64,000 bases of DNA from Mansonella perstans (lineage: Eukaryota > Nematoda > Chromadorea > Rhabditida > Onchocercidae), in contig JBAMDO010000053.1 in NCBI GenBank assembly GCA_037074765.1, positions 186,001-250,000 on the forward strand. Reading direction: 5' to 3'. The position numbers were made by a program, and so were the translations under genes. This document shows positions 25,230 through 37,889 of the stretch, one piece after another. Below the pieces are notes generated by a model. It was not told where the DNA came from. It saw nothing but the letters and a program-made list of their open reading frames with translations, and did no database searches. How positions within the stretch are numbered: position 1 is the first letter of the stretch; each line of letters begins with the position of its first letter.

Positions 25230-27653
25230 TCAAATCTGGAAGCAATTAAAAAGCTTTGCATTTTTATCATGCAAATGTAAAGCATATTTGTAAACACTTA
25301 AAATCCAATATTTAAACATCTCTCGTCTCTTTCCTGTCGATAACTGTAAGAGATGAGACCTTAGTCGAATTTGACTGCGACAATCTGAAGCTAAATATAC
25401 GTCTAGATAGAAGGTTTGAAACGTTATAGATTGTGTTTTCAAAGCATACGTGTTTTTTTCATCTACAGCTCCAGCACAGCTTTCCATCACAGACACAGGT
25501 GCAAGAACTGCATTTTCTCCAAGCTGCTGCGCAAAGACAGGAAGATCTGAATTTCGAATAACAGTCTGAAAAAAATACAGATAGAAAGCTGCCTATAAAT
25601 TGATAAATTATTTAAAGTTCTTTGGCTAAAATAAAGTAGTTGCGGTATTTTGCAATCTTTGTTTCTATAAAACTTTTCATAATTTATTTAAAAAAATGAT
25701 ATTGAAATAATTTTTGAATAAAAAGTAAGGATCATTTAGTACTGAGAAAAAAAAACACAAAACAAACCTGATTCACGTCAACATCCAATGAGTATAAAAA
25801 ACACCTCCGAATCAGTGAATCATGCCATTGTAATTTTAGCGCTAGCGCTTCCTCAATAATACTTATTGCCATCCACAGCATTTTATCTGGTCTAAAAAAT
25901 CTTGAGTCGAGAATGAAACGAGTCACTACAAAAAACTGTTTTGACAGTTAACAAGCTAATTAATGACTCTTCGTGACCGTAAAACAGTATCTAATGATTA
26001 ACTAAGATACTAATGAAACTATAAATAATTTTCTACTCAAATCACGCGCTAAGTCTGAAAATATTTGCAAAATTTGAACAACTATCATTATTGGTTTCCT
26101 ATGTTCATCATGAACCGAGGAAAGAAAAAACTTTACCTGTCTTTGGCTTTTCTATTTATTGCATCGTTTAACACTTCATATAATCCATTGAAACAAATAT
26201 CATCGTCGCTGTTTTCTTGCTCTTCAGCAAATGTTGACCAAAGTTGATCATCGCAGAAATTTTCTAGAAGTGTCGGTAACAATGACTGAAAAGTGTAACA
26301 TCAAATTATTGCTTTTTAAGTATAAATTTGTTGATATTTACCGTCTTGATCTGCAATATTCCAACACGACATTAACGTTCTTTATATTTCATGATTATGA
26401 TATAAAAGTAGGTTCAACTGTATGAAGACGTGACGAGTAAGGAAGAGTGGTGTTTGACTTACTAAGTGACATGTTATTGCAGAAGAAAGATAATGCTTGT
26501 GATAGATTGTAACTAATATTCTATGAATTGCCGTGAATATTGTTTCAATCATTTTTACACCAAACAGAGTTAAATCTAAACTTTCCCGCAAATTAATTCT
26601 GAAAAACACTCAAACGGATATAAGAAATTTGATCTAAACTAGACTACACAAACTTACAATTCCAGCAGTACACTGAAACTCTGCTCCTGAAAATGCAACA
26701 TCTTCAGTCGATTTATTTTTTATGTCAGGATCAGATAACGATGAGAACTTGAAATCTGCCCAACTTTCACTTTCATTTTTCTGATTTTCCTCCTGAACTG
26801 AATAAACCTTGAAAATATAGCAAGGTACAAAAAAGACTGTATTTATGTTCAACAAACTAAATTGTTTTCAAAATTTGAAAGACAGTAAAAATTGAAACGT
26901 TCTTTTATATTAAAATTTTGTAAACAAAAATGAATACGAACCGTTTTGACAAATTCCTCGAAATCACCGAATTCATCATCGTCTTTACCATTTTGCATAG
27001 CACTTTGCATAACTATTGCTTTTTCATTTTCGCTAATCATATCGGTATGCTGCAAATCTGCTATCTCGTCTTTTGCACTTTCTGTCAGAATCGATTTCTC
27101 CCTTTCTTTGCTAGAAGCTGGCATATCGTGTGATTCATCTTCCTAAATTGACTTTAGCAACATTGAAGAAAAGTTTCTGAAAGATACATCTGAAAAGATT
27201 AACGTATTTGTAACTTGAAGTACTGACCTGGACAGAAAGAACCACAACGGGACATTCCACTGCATGTGAATCCTCAAGACTGTCTCGAGATTTAGAAATC
27301 TGAGTAAGTTGGGAAAATCGAGCAGGCAAAGATGAAGACAAAGAATTCTGTTCTTCATCAGAATCATTACGCATGGGAGTTTTCATAACAAAATTCTGAG
27401 CGCATTCTGAAATTTCGCCTACTTCTGTAGATTCAGTATGAACTGCTACTGTCTCAGAATTAACGAATTCTGAATTTGATCCGGTACGAAGCAAGACTGA
27501 CATATGTGAACGAAATTCTGCATCATTCCTATTGTAATCATAATCCGCAACAGCAGTAATACGATTATGATCGTTCAAATCAGCAAAGATACTGTTACAT
27601 GAGGTTTCGTTACATGGTGATGAAGGCAATGGTGGTGGATCATCTTCAAACAT
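25230..27653 (-). CDS. aftiphilin-like clathrin accessory protein
   Basis: Minus-strand exons: 27653-27228, 27142-26942, 26807(or 26792)-26658, 26598-26463, 26285-26137, 25891-25768 and 25565-25230, roughly 500 residues. The N-terminus is acidic and disordered and starts MFEDDPPPLPSSP. Adaptor-type acidic aromatic motifs follow: DDDEFGDFEEFVKT and SWADFKFSSL, as seen in aftiphilin, where such motifs bind the AP-1 or GGA ear. The C-terminal part has SLLPTLLENF, DDQLWSTFAEEQ and a segment PDKMLWMAISIIEEALALKL-QWHDS matching the LGLKYQW region of the aftiphilin clathrin-binding domain. The expected role is in clathrin-coated vesicle traffic at the trans-Golgi or endosomes. The junction between exons 3 and 4 is not in phase with the best donor (ATT then GTAAGT); a weaker donor (CA then GTGTAC) would restore it. 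The last exon may be spliced further. Confidence 0.78.
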
Positions 27654-30409
27654 TTTCCTTAATCAATTGATTAATCTGAAAATTGAACAAAATATGTAAT
27701 AATTTTGTAATGATTTTCTCAAAAAAAAAATTAATGCATTCTGCATACTGGAAAAAACGATTTATTTCACACACACTCTTCAACGATAATCTTTTTCGTA
27801 AAGATATTAAAAATGATAAATGAAATATTATTTGAGCTATAAAGATGATACAACAAGGCAATACCTTCATTCTACAATTATGAATTTTATTCTTCTTTCA
27901 ACAATATTGCTTAGTAAGTGATAGTTATATTTTACTTATTCTTATATAGAAAGAGCTTAAATGAAGCTACTGCAATGCAGTAATCAGTAGTTAAGATATA
28001 ATCACTGTTTGTTTCTAAAATTTTGTCATCGTTATACATCTAATCGGAACTCTTTAACAAATTTTAATTTAATTTAAATATCACGGATAAAAAATTAGGT
28101 TATATTACATTCTGCGTACAAAGAAAGAGTAAATGTTATTCAAATTCAAATTGCAAAAAAAAAAAAAAAAAAAAAAAAAAACTTTATTTTAGTATTAAGA
28201 ATATTTCAGCAATTAGTTTAAAAAAAAATTTAAAAATAAATTTTCCTAATTCTACTCATAATTTTTACATCAAAAAAAAAAAGCTACATGTACAAATGGA
28301 AAATTCATCGACTCAATTTTTCACAATTCACAGCATGTAAGTGCTATGCAACTACGTAATCTAATTCCATTTATAATAGTAACCAAAAGGTCAAAAAAAG
28401 TTTGGGATTGGCCAAAGGTCAAGAACAATTTGGGGATTCCGAGGAATAGATTGAGAAGGTAGGAGAAATAACAGAGTATGACTAAGTTTTTTATGAAATA
28501 TATGACAGAGAAATTAAAGTCTGAATTAAATACGAAAAAATAGAACTACTAGAATAATGCTAATGTCAATAATAGTTTAGAAAAAAAAATTCCTTTCTGA
28601 GTTTTTTTTTTTTTTTATGGATCATTTTAAATTTTTGTTTAATTAGCTGAACAATCAATACAATCAAATTTTTTTAGGATATGTTATTACTGATAGTATC
28701 ATATTTGAAATGATCTATGAATAGAATTATTTCATTTTCAAACTACTTTAGTTTCTCATTTTTTACATACTTTTATCTACGTATGGTAATGGAGAATATT
28801 CTTAAAAGTATGTGTGGAATATTCTATAAGTGAGATCGATTGAATTTTTTATGCCAAATATTTGATTTTCTTCGAAGTTTCATCCTTCTACCAATATAAT
28901 CACCGAATACAATACTTTTCATCGTTATATCGTTATATTCGAAAAAGTAATATCATTAATAGTAATCAATAGATGCAAGCCTAATTACTATTATACTGAT
29001 GGAAGGATGAAACTTCAAAAATATATAGATCAGCAGATGCAAGCTCTAGAATTCACAAATCTTTGTAAATTTGAAAAATTTGATAAAAATCAATTTTAAT
29101 CAAATAACTTGCATGACAAATAAAGGCAAGAAGAGTAGTAAATGAAAAAAGAGAAAAGTGGCATAGGCATGTGACACACAATAACGATAGATAGATACCA
29201 ACTGCAGAAAACCCGTTGCTGTCTTTATGAAATTATCTGCCCACGCAGCAATGATCGTTATCGCATCACCGCAATAAAAATTTGTTAAGTGAATAAAAAT
29301 AACAAAAATGAGGCAAATGAAGAAAATATTACTCTAATAATTTATTTTGTTTATGATAAAATTCATATATTTGCTATGAATTTTAAAAAGATCATAAGTG
29401 CTAATTTTACCTAATCGATGCGATGAAACTAGGATTAAATTTCAAATCGCACAAAACATACAAAACTTTGATCGAAATAGGAGCGACATATAGTCAGCTA
29501 TCAAATTAGAGTAATATTTTGAGACTTTTGAGATTCTCGAAGATAAGCGGGCGTATAATCTCGAGTGATGTATAGTCAGTCTCGAAGATAGTGGGCGTGT
29601 AATCTCGAGCGACATCTCGAAAGCAAAAATCTCGAAAACATTGCATTAAGAAGGGTTAGTGATAGTTATATTGTCCGAGTAATATAGATGCTGTCATTCA
29701 TGTACGTTTTTGAGAATACACCTGTCAGTTTGCTTAGCAGCGATGTTTGTCAAATTGCTATAACATGAAGCATTGAAAGCACAAATTTTAGAAATGACTT
29801 ACTAATCCTATATGCATCACTTTAGTTAGAAATTATTTTTTAGTTAGAAATTAGAAATTTTAATTTAATTTCACTTTAAATAGAAATTAGAAATTTTTGA
29901 ATAGATATTGTAGAAATGGAAAAAAAAAAATCATTCAAAGGCTCAAATTCATTTCCTTACCAGAATATACTAATTAACTTGTAATTAATTTTGATATGAG
30001 CAAATGAAAAGGAAAAAAAAAATTAGTAAGGATTTTCAGAACCCTTACTAATTAGTGAAAAAACTGAAATTGAACAGAACTATTTTAAAATCCATCTTCT
30101 ATTTTGATGGATCAATTGACTTATTTCACTCTGCTCCTCAACTTCATCTATATGTCAATAGTCCCTTAAGTGCTGCAGGTATCGCATGGATTATGTAAAT
30201 TATATCGAAAAATTTCTGAAGTCTGAAAACAGAATAAAATAGCTAGCAATGATCGCAACTTCATTAATTTATTTAATCGTCTGGTATTGAGGGCCGGCAA
30301 TATCACGCACTCTGTTTCCTTTACCTTGTAATTTCGAAAATTTTAGAATCATAATTTTAAACTTCGGGATATTGGTTGAAATTAATACATAAAAAGCTGA
30401 AGTAAAGCG
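27654..30409. other. gene-free stretch between divergent genes
   Basis: This separates the 5' ends of the aftiphilin-like (minus) and PP1-like (plus) genes, so promoters for both should lie here. I see only long A runs (28155, 28260) and a small repeat cluster at 29.5 kb. Confidence 0.5.
29480..29640. repeat. short degenerate repeat cluster (TCTCGA / TATAGTCAG)
   Basis: Two similar blocks, 'TTCTCGAAGATAAGCGGGCG-TATAATCTCGAG' at about 29533 and 'TCTCGAAGATAGTGGGCG-TGTAATCTCGAG' at about 29580, lie next to two copies of ATATAGTCAGC or ATGTATAGTCAG and a third GAGCGACAT. TCTCGA and its complement recur seven or so times in 150 bases. Meaning unknown. Confidence 0.7.
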
Positions 30410-32892
30410 ATGAGTGCGGCCATTGCAACGGAAACATTGGACAAAATGATAGCTATACTAGAAGAAATGAGTACTAAAAATGTAAATCAGTTTGATCTGA
30501 TCAGATTGATTTTTAATCAAAAGTTGCGAATAGGCTCAGAGTCAGTATTTTAGAGGACGATAATGAGTACTGTTGTGAACACTTTCATTTCATATTAGTG
30601 ATTCTTTCTAAAGAGTTTGCAGCCGCATTACGATGCCCAAATTTTTTTTCTGCTCTGACCCTATACTTCTAAAACAGATGTTTTGCTCATTAGTCGTAGT
30701 AATTAGCAAGTGTTTTGAATTAAAACTCGTTTTCACAAACTAATTAATTAGCTTTAGGAGATTCAAATGAATCAAAAAATAACTTTGGAAGAAATATTGG
30801 CAGTAATGTGCACTGCTGCACCAATTATGATGGAAGAAGGTTCGCTGATTGAAGTAGATGCACCAATTAAAGTTGTTGGCGATATCCATGGCCAATATGA
30901 AGTGAGCAAGATTATCAGATTATCAGTGAGCAAACTGATAATCGTTTGCACTTTCGACTGCTCTTGAGAGTTCCTTGAAAGCCAGGATATGTGATAGAGA
31001 ACGGCACTTTGTAGTTCCAAGCTTTTGGGAAGAATATATATTTTAAGAGCTGGGAAAAAGTGCATTAGAAAGTCGAAGTCTTCTGTTGACCGATTTCCGC
31101 TCAGTCTCACATTTTGAATCAATCCATAAGTTTTTTGAATCATAAGCTTAACGGCATTAAATTCGAATTTGAATCATAAGTTTAATGGTAATACCGTTAA
31201 ACACAGGATATGCATAAACTATTTGGAGTGATCGGCAAGGTGCCAGATGTGAAAATGATTTTCTTGGGAGATTATGTCGATCGTGGCTCAAAATCCATTG
31301 AAACAATTATTTATCTATTGTGTTTAAAAGTGAAATATCGAGATCGCATTTTTTTGCTTCGAGGGAACCACGAGACACCTGCAGTAAATCGCATATATGG
31401 TTTCTACAATGAATGTGCTTCTAAATATGGGTGGATCATTTGTCGGCTTAAATCCCATATCTTCTGAGAGTTTAAATCCCAGATTTTCTGAGACATTTTC
31501 AGCATTTTCATTGAGAATTTCATAAGTCTTTTGAAATAGTATTTAAAAAAAAAAATGCTTTAGTGTTGGCTTATGGTGGGAATTCCAGTCATTTTTCAAT
31601 CGTATGCCCATGGCTGGGCTCATCTCTAAACGTGTCCTTTGCATGCATGGTGGCCTATCACCTCATCTAACCAGTCTCGAACAAATCCGTCAAATTAAAC
31701 GTCCTTGCGAACCACTGGTAAATATCCAGCTGCATTTGCAACATTCTTTGTTTCTTTAAGTAATAAATCTATTAATTGCCTGAAATGTAATCTATAAATC
31801 AAACTTGAGGATCGTGGATTACTGATCGATTTGGTATGGTCGGATCCGACAAATAAAGGAGATGGATGGTTCTACTCTCCACGCGGTCTCAGCTATTCAT
31901 TCGGTAAAGGTGCTTTGCTTCACGCTTGCAAACTGCTAAAAATTGACCTTGTTATCCGGGCTCATCAGGTAATACTTTTTTTGAACTTGAACAGTTGATG
32001 ACACTAAGATATCTTAATGAATCATGGTATACTGTCTTAGGTATCTTAAGTAACAAATCATGCTGAGAATTTTCCTAACAACGAGTCAAAAAAATTTTCA
32101 GGTCGTACAAGATGGATACGAATTAATGGTCGGTCAAAAATTGATCACGATATTTTCTGCCCCAAATTATGCTGGACAGTTTAATAACGCAGGTGCTGCT
32201 GTTTGCATCGACGATGATTTACAGGTCCATTTGAAATCATTTTGAAATAGCAGTTCAAAACAGTTCAAATTGTCTCATTAGTAGACTTTTGTAGACTTTT
32301 CTGTATCCAATTGAAGAAATTTTATTTTTTACAAATTATTAAAGAATTTTATTTTCATCTCTATCACTATAGTAAGCATTAAAATGCTTGAAATTTCAGA
32401 TCACGTTTCAACAACTTCGCGTTGCTCCAGTATCACCTGGCTTGCGATCCTGTCCAGAAGTAGCCTGTGCTCCTGGTCAGGCACTGACCATACCACAAAT
32501 TAAACAGCCAGCAAGTACATCATCAGCAAGCATATCCATTGAGGTATACCATATCAAAACACTTATCTGACATAATTATGGGAAATTTTAGGATAATTTG
32601 AAATTTTTTTCAGACAAAAACCACCGAGTCGAAAGCAGGAGAAGTGAAAGGACAAGAAAAAGAAAAAGATAAGAAAGATGAAAACAACAAGAAGAAGGAA
32701 GAGCAACAAGTGGTAAAGCAGGCAAATAACAATAAGGCAGCGGAAAAACAAAATGAAGAGAAAAAAAAGAATGGCGAGAAGGAGGAAAAGACGAACAATG
32801 CAGTTAAGGAGAATTGTAAAGCTGGAGGAAGTAGTGAGGAAGAGGAAAAATGTGCAGAGAAGGTTAGAAAGATGGAAAGGAGATTAGGCTAG
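30410..32892 (+). CDS. PP1-like Ser/Thr protein phosphatase with Lys/Glu-rich tail
   Basis: Eight exons (30410-30544, 30758-30901, 31207-31430, 31564-31717, 31810-31968, 32102-32224, 32400-32543, 32614-32892) join in phase to 453 residues. Metallophosphatase motifs: GDIHGQ at 86-91, GDYVDRG at 114-120, LRGNHE ending at 149, HGG at 196-198, RAHQ at 269-272 and [13 protein letters not shown] near 292. All metal-binding and catalytic residues of the PPP family are kept, so it should be active. It is diverged from canonical PP1 ([20 protein letters not shown] for GEFDN) and belongs with the many nematode-specific PP1-like paralogues, several of which are sperm-enriched. Residues 314-361 are Pro/Ser-rich, and about 365-445 are almost wholly Lys/Glu/Asn, a tail absent from PP1. 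The exon 5 acceptor (CTTGAG) and exon 6 donor (CAG then GTCC) are weak. The next gene on the same strand is a GSK3-like kinase. Confidence 0.93.
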
Positions 32893-33969
32893 GCCTTGAA
32901 ATATGCATATAAGGTTCATTGTGCATCCCGTCCTTAGATATCACTATTGTACTTATCATAAATGAAATTTTATTTTAAGAATGGCTTTTATCTTGCAATT
33001 TTTTCTTCATTGTCATAATGAAAAACGAAAATCCATGAAACTTTTTTGAGATTTAAGGGGAACTAGGATTGAATAGGCTGTAGGATATTTGCATGAATTG
33101 TAGGATATATTGAACGGATCATAAGATATTGCTAGATTAATAAATTCCTCCAATTTTGTCTAATGAAAATTATTCAGATTTTCAATCTAAATTTCAGAAA
33201 TAAGTGACAGCACTTGGAACTTATGGCATCATTCTTATTTGCACACAATGAACTTCTTGCTACAAATTTATCGTCATCATTTGAATCTTTTAATTCTCAC
33301 CTGATCATTTGGAATATGTAACAGTGCAAACGAATCTTCATTATTAATTCTCAAGAAATATTTCCTCATTGCTTACTATTAGCTTCATCACTGACAAATG
33401 AATAATGATAATGAGGTCAAAATAAAACTTATGATACATGATGTAAATTTGTCTTCGATTACTTACACGAAAGACTTTCACATTGGCTTCACACACATTG
33501 CTTTTGATTCTTGAATTAAGCTAAACAAAGCTGTCATATTTATTCGATGGTATTTTTACAACATCTCACTTTGGTTTCATTTGCACCCGAAACGAAGAAG
33601 CAAAATTTTTCTTAGTATTTGAAATCTGATATTGTATTGCATTTCACCATTCAAATAATTTTTTACAATATAGTATTTAGCAATCGACGAGTCAAATTCC
33701 ATAAATAATCTGAAGTCATCGGGATGTCGTAAAATAGTTTGAAATCATCGAGATGTCGCAAAATAGTTTGAAGTCACCGGGATGTCGCAAAATAGTTTGA
33801 AATCATCGGGATGTCGCAAAATCAACTTCGAAGTTTTACACATCAAATTCACCATCTACTATAAAATTCTTATAAATATGCAAAATAATTGAGTTTTACT
33901 TAAATTGTAATTAAATGAAGTGCATTGGTTATTTCGTATATTTTCCTTGTCAGTGAGAAGTAGTAGCAA
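32893..33969. other. spacer between phosphatase and kinase genes
   Basis: About 1.1 kb of AT-rich DNA, with no exon, containing a 29-bp tandem repeat. It should hold the 3' end of the phosphatase gene and the promoter or trans-splice region of the kinase gene. Confidence 0.5.
33708..33826. repeat. 29-bp tandem repeat, four copies
   Basis: GATGTCGCAAAATAGTTTGA units start at 33723, 33752, 33781 and 33810, exactly 29 bases apart, with variation at ATCATCGGG / ATCATCGAG / GTCACCGGG. It lies upstream of the kinase gene. Confidence 0.95.
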
Positions 33970-36851
33970 ATGCCATCAGTTCATGTGATCAAACAGATTG
34001 CTGAGGAATTTGGAAAGCATGAAACGGTTTTCCACTAGAGTTGATTTAATTGTGATCTGATGAAATTAGCTAAAGATCAATTTTGATTTACTCTTCACTT
34101 TTTTTTTGCTTCAAGAGTGGTTTGGATCATAAGCGAGTAACGGATTCCGTTGATTATGGACCTAATTAATTTGACGTATATTTTAGAATCAGGTGGAATT
34201 AGTAATGGAAGATCTTCATCTGTTCTCCAATGGAATTTTTTCAAATGTTTACAAGGGATTGCTTAAGCAGCCACAGCATCGATTGATTGCTATTAAGAAG
34301 TCATGGTCAGATCAGAGTGAGCTAATATTTAGAGGAGTTGTCTAGTTCATTAGATTATAATGAAAATGAGAACTGTTTCAGCGCATATAGCAAACTTGGT
34401 ATGTAATTAATTTAAATTAATAAACTATTGAACTAGATGATCATTAGCTTTTCAGCAAATATTCTAAAGTTGTTCATTTTGGGTATGTTGACTCGTTTTA
34501 TTTTCTCTATCCTCTTTTTTTCTTGGCTTTTCAAAATTCGCCCAAAAATTTTGGGTCATCATTTTCCAGAAAAGTTAAAACTAGTAACTAAGTGAATCTA
34601 GTAAGTTTTTTGAGAAACCATCTTTGAATGAAATTTGAATGAAATGATTCAACATCACATCCATTGAATTATTCAAATTCTGAAATGTTGATTTTGCAAC
34701 TTTTAGGAAATCATAGATCAAGTGAAGTGAAAATTTTAATGATGTTGAATCGTATGCATCACAAAAACATTGTTCGATTGCTATATAAATTCAGCCAAAC
34801 ATATCCTGATCAGAAAGTCTGTTAGATTTTTTAACTTAAGTTGCTCACATTCTTAGTCAAAAATTTTTTTTATTGTAAAGCATTTCAGCTTTAAAATTTT
34901 AGTCTGTTTTCTATAAAATAAAATTAATGATTTCTTTCCATCGATTTTATGTTACAGGTATGTACAGCATTGGTATTTGAATTTTTTCCAATGAATTTAC
35001 ATGAGGTTCGAGAACATTATGGTCCTTTAAGCATTCTGGATATCAAACTGTACATTTGGCAATTATTCCGTGGACAAGCGCATTTAGAAAAAGTTCTTTT
35101 TCTAATAATTTATTGTAATTTTCATGAAATCTAACAAATCTCAGCTTATACTAACCAGAATTTGAAAAATCTTATTTCAGAACAATATTTGTCACAGAGA
35201 TATAAAGCCACAAAATTTGCTGGTAAATCATGAGAATGGAATGCTTAAAATTTCCGATTTTGGGTCTTCAAAAGTTAGTTATCATGGGATCTCAAGCAAG
35301 AATGTTTTTTTAATAAATATTTCGAACATATTATTTGAATAGTACCATCTCTTTACAGATAATGCATGACCATACGACATCATATCACTATCACGTGACC
35401 AGATATTATCGTGCGCCAGAACTCATTTTAGGCTCTGTCCAGTACCGATGCGAAATTGGTTAGGCTTTCCTCTTTTCTTTTCACCATCCCATCATGTTCA
35501 TTCTATTAGATGTTTGTGCATCACCAGGATACCTGCAATACTTTTCTCTCTCATATCTTTTTAGGCATCTATTTTTTATAAGACAGCCTGAGCCTTTGAC
35601 AGCGCTTATTTTACTTTTATATGAAACTTTTTCAATTACCTTGCAAGCTGAAGCAAAGATGAAATAAGCGCTGTTGGACTGATTTATCAAAGATTCAGGG
35701 TCTCTTGTGAAAATTCATGTAAAAGATATTCTGTAAAAATCTGGAAAGATCATCTTTTAGCTTGATGATTTACCAGTCAAGCAATTTAAAAAAAATTCAT
35801 ATCAGCGAGTCTAACTCTTCCAGACCGATGGTCATGCGGTTGTGTATTTGGCGAACTTTTAAAAAACCATGTCCTTTTTCCAGGACAAACTACCAATCAA
35901 CAGTTACAGGTTATCTTTCTCACTAAATTAACATATATTGCATCAAGTTATCCTGCAATACTGTTTCATTTGCAGCTTGTGATCAACATTTTGGGATATC
36001 CGGGTCCACGTGATATTGCAGCAATGCGGGTGACCGATGAAGTTCTTCATGGCAGTGATTTCCGTGATGATGTTCGTTGCTGAATTTTTTACAGGCACCA
36101 TCCAAATTAATAAAGTGAAAATGGACCTATGTGACATTTTTTCTGCAGAGGTCTTACAAACAGAAATTAATAATATTTGATCTATTGCACTAAGTCCTGG
36201 ATCTAAACTCCGCTTGTTCCTGGAGAATTTTAACAGTATTGGTTTTCATAGATGATTTTTTAACTCTTTTTAACTAGCCAAATTTGTAGATAATGAAGAA
36301 GCCGAATCCTCATGGTTTCAAAATGGTATGCCTTTTCATAAATTTTAAATTCGAATTTAAAAAAGTTAAGAATTTATGAAACACGGAATTGTTCCAGAAA
36401 ATGAATGTTTGTTTGAGACAAATCAGCTCAATTAAATCTTATTTAATTTTCATAATGCATTTCAAATACCTTGTAGTTAATAAAACGCGCTGATCAAAAT
36501 GCATTAAAATTACTAGAACAAGTATTGGTGTATGATCCGGTTAATCGCTTGTTCGGTCCTCGTTTTCTTGAAAATAGTTACTTCAGTGAATTATTCGATC
36601 CACAAACCAGACGTAACGAGCAACCCATTAAAATCCTTTCTAAAAAAGTATCTTTATTTCTAATTTCACAGTCTTTTCACTCCTTTCATTAATTTCATTA
36701 ATTTCACATCCAACGGCCAAACATTCAGTGTTAATGCAACTTAATCCTTCATATTCCAATCCACTTTATTCTCTTAAAGGATTTTGAGTGTGCAATTGCT
36801 GGTGACGAAATATGGACAAGTTCCATCAAGACAGATACCAGTGAAATGTAA
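33970..36851 (+). CDS. GSK3/shaggy-like protein kinase, divergent
   Basis: Eleven exons (33970-34026, 34187-34316, 34707-34816, 34958-35092, 35181-35273, 35359-35458, 35824-35909, 35976-36071, 36290-36325, 36477-36647, 36780-36851) sum to 1086 nt, 361 residues, all in phase. Kinase features: [11 protein letters not shown] loop (33-43), AIKK with Lys56, helix-C Glu69, HRDIKPQN (149-156), DFGSSK (170-175), [13 protein letters not shown] (188 on) and [13 protein letters not shown]. The layout and the Tyr before RYYRAPE (Tyr186) mark the GSK3 family. The Arg of the HRD motif and Lys175 of the GSK3 phosphate pocket are kept, but the position of the pocket Arg before the helix-C Glu is Ser68. Nematodes have a set of small divergent GSK3-like kinases, often germline-expressed; this fits that group. 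The first exon (19 codons) has a weak donor. It lies just downstream of a PP1-like phosphatase on the same strand. Confidence 0.92.
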
Positions 36852-37889
36852 ATCTTCATATAAATTTCCATAATTTCATCTTCTAGCCTTCGCATCATAT
36901 GGTGCCACCTGTTAGCTGAACGTCAAATCAGATAGACAACTAAGATAGATAGATTTATTAAACTACAATACAACATACTTGCAAAACATGATCTGATTTG
37001 ATTTGCTTCAACACTTTTGCTCTATATCATTTAGTTTATTATATTTAGACTTATTCCCAATTGCGGAATCATTTCAACAGGGCACTTTATTTCAATTTCA
37101 ATTTCACTTCATTTACAGTGACTCTGACATAGTTACCATCGATAAGACTCTTTTTATCTTTCTATATGATGCAAAAATTTAACATAGCATTTCGGACATT
37201 CCGAGGACTGTCATTAGTTCTGTCCTCTTTTGAGCTGATAACGCCAAACATTTTGAACAGCTATGTATAACATAAGTGGATGGTAATTGCAAATGGAATA
37301 CAAAGTTAACTTTCGCCATTATTTATAGATCGGATGTCACCGAGTAGAAAAACATTTCAACATTTGCTCAAAAGGTGTAACCTTGCTGGAAATAAGCTAT
37401 TTATCAGTTTATCAATGTCATTAAATTAAGGAATAAAAAGAATTCAAAAATTTTTAAAAAGTTGATGATACTCAATGAGTAACAATGAATTCAAAAAGTA
37501 AAATTTTTTTAATGGTAGAATAATATTGTTCGTACTATCCTTGCAATACAATACAACATATTTAGATGAGAGAATCAAAAACTCATTATCACTTGCTAAT
37601 TTGACACTGTGTTTTTTTAATCAGCTGTCCATTATCGAGAAGCATAACTTACTTAGTCTATGAAAATGCACTGACACGTGAAATCAAATTTAATTTCAGC
37701 TCAGAATGTAAGGTCAATACAGTAACTTTAATCATCCCGCACCAAATTCATTTTAAGCAAAAAATCTGTTCAACTCGAATTACAGTGAGCAAATGGATAG
37801 ATCTGTAGTACCATTGTTTAACATTCGAACAATATAGACTTTCACGTGGAAAAGATTTCAATCCTCTTATAGGAAAATGCTGAGCGCTT
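36852..37889. other. intergenic stretch between convergent genes
   Basis: The kinase gene (plus) and the Cys-rich secreted gene (minus) converge on this AT-rich segment. No exon is visible. Confidence 0.5.

Noticed and set aside
30772..31143. A 123-codon minus-strand frame.
   Set aside because: It overlaps phosphatase exon 2 and its intron and reads as the antisense of conserved PPP motifs.
32563..32798. Minus-strand frames rich in Ser, Phe and Leu.
   Set aside because: They are the complement of the Lys/Glu-rich last exon of the phosphatase gene.
33708..33826. Regularly spaced repeats that could suggest a CRISPR array.
   Set aside because: Units are directly adjacent with no unique spacers, in a eukaryotic genome; this is a simple tandem repeat.
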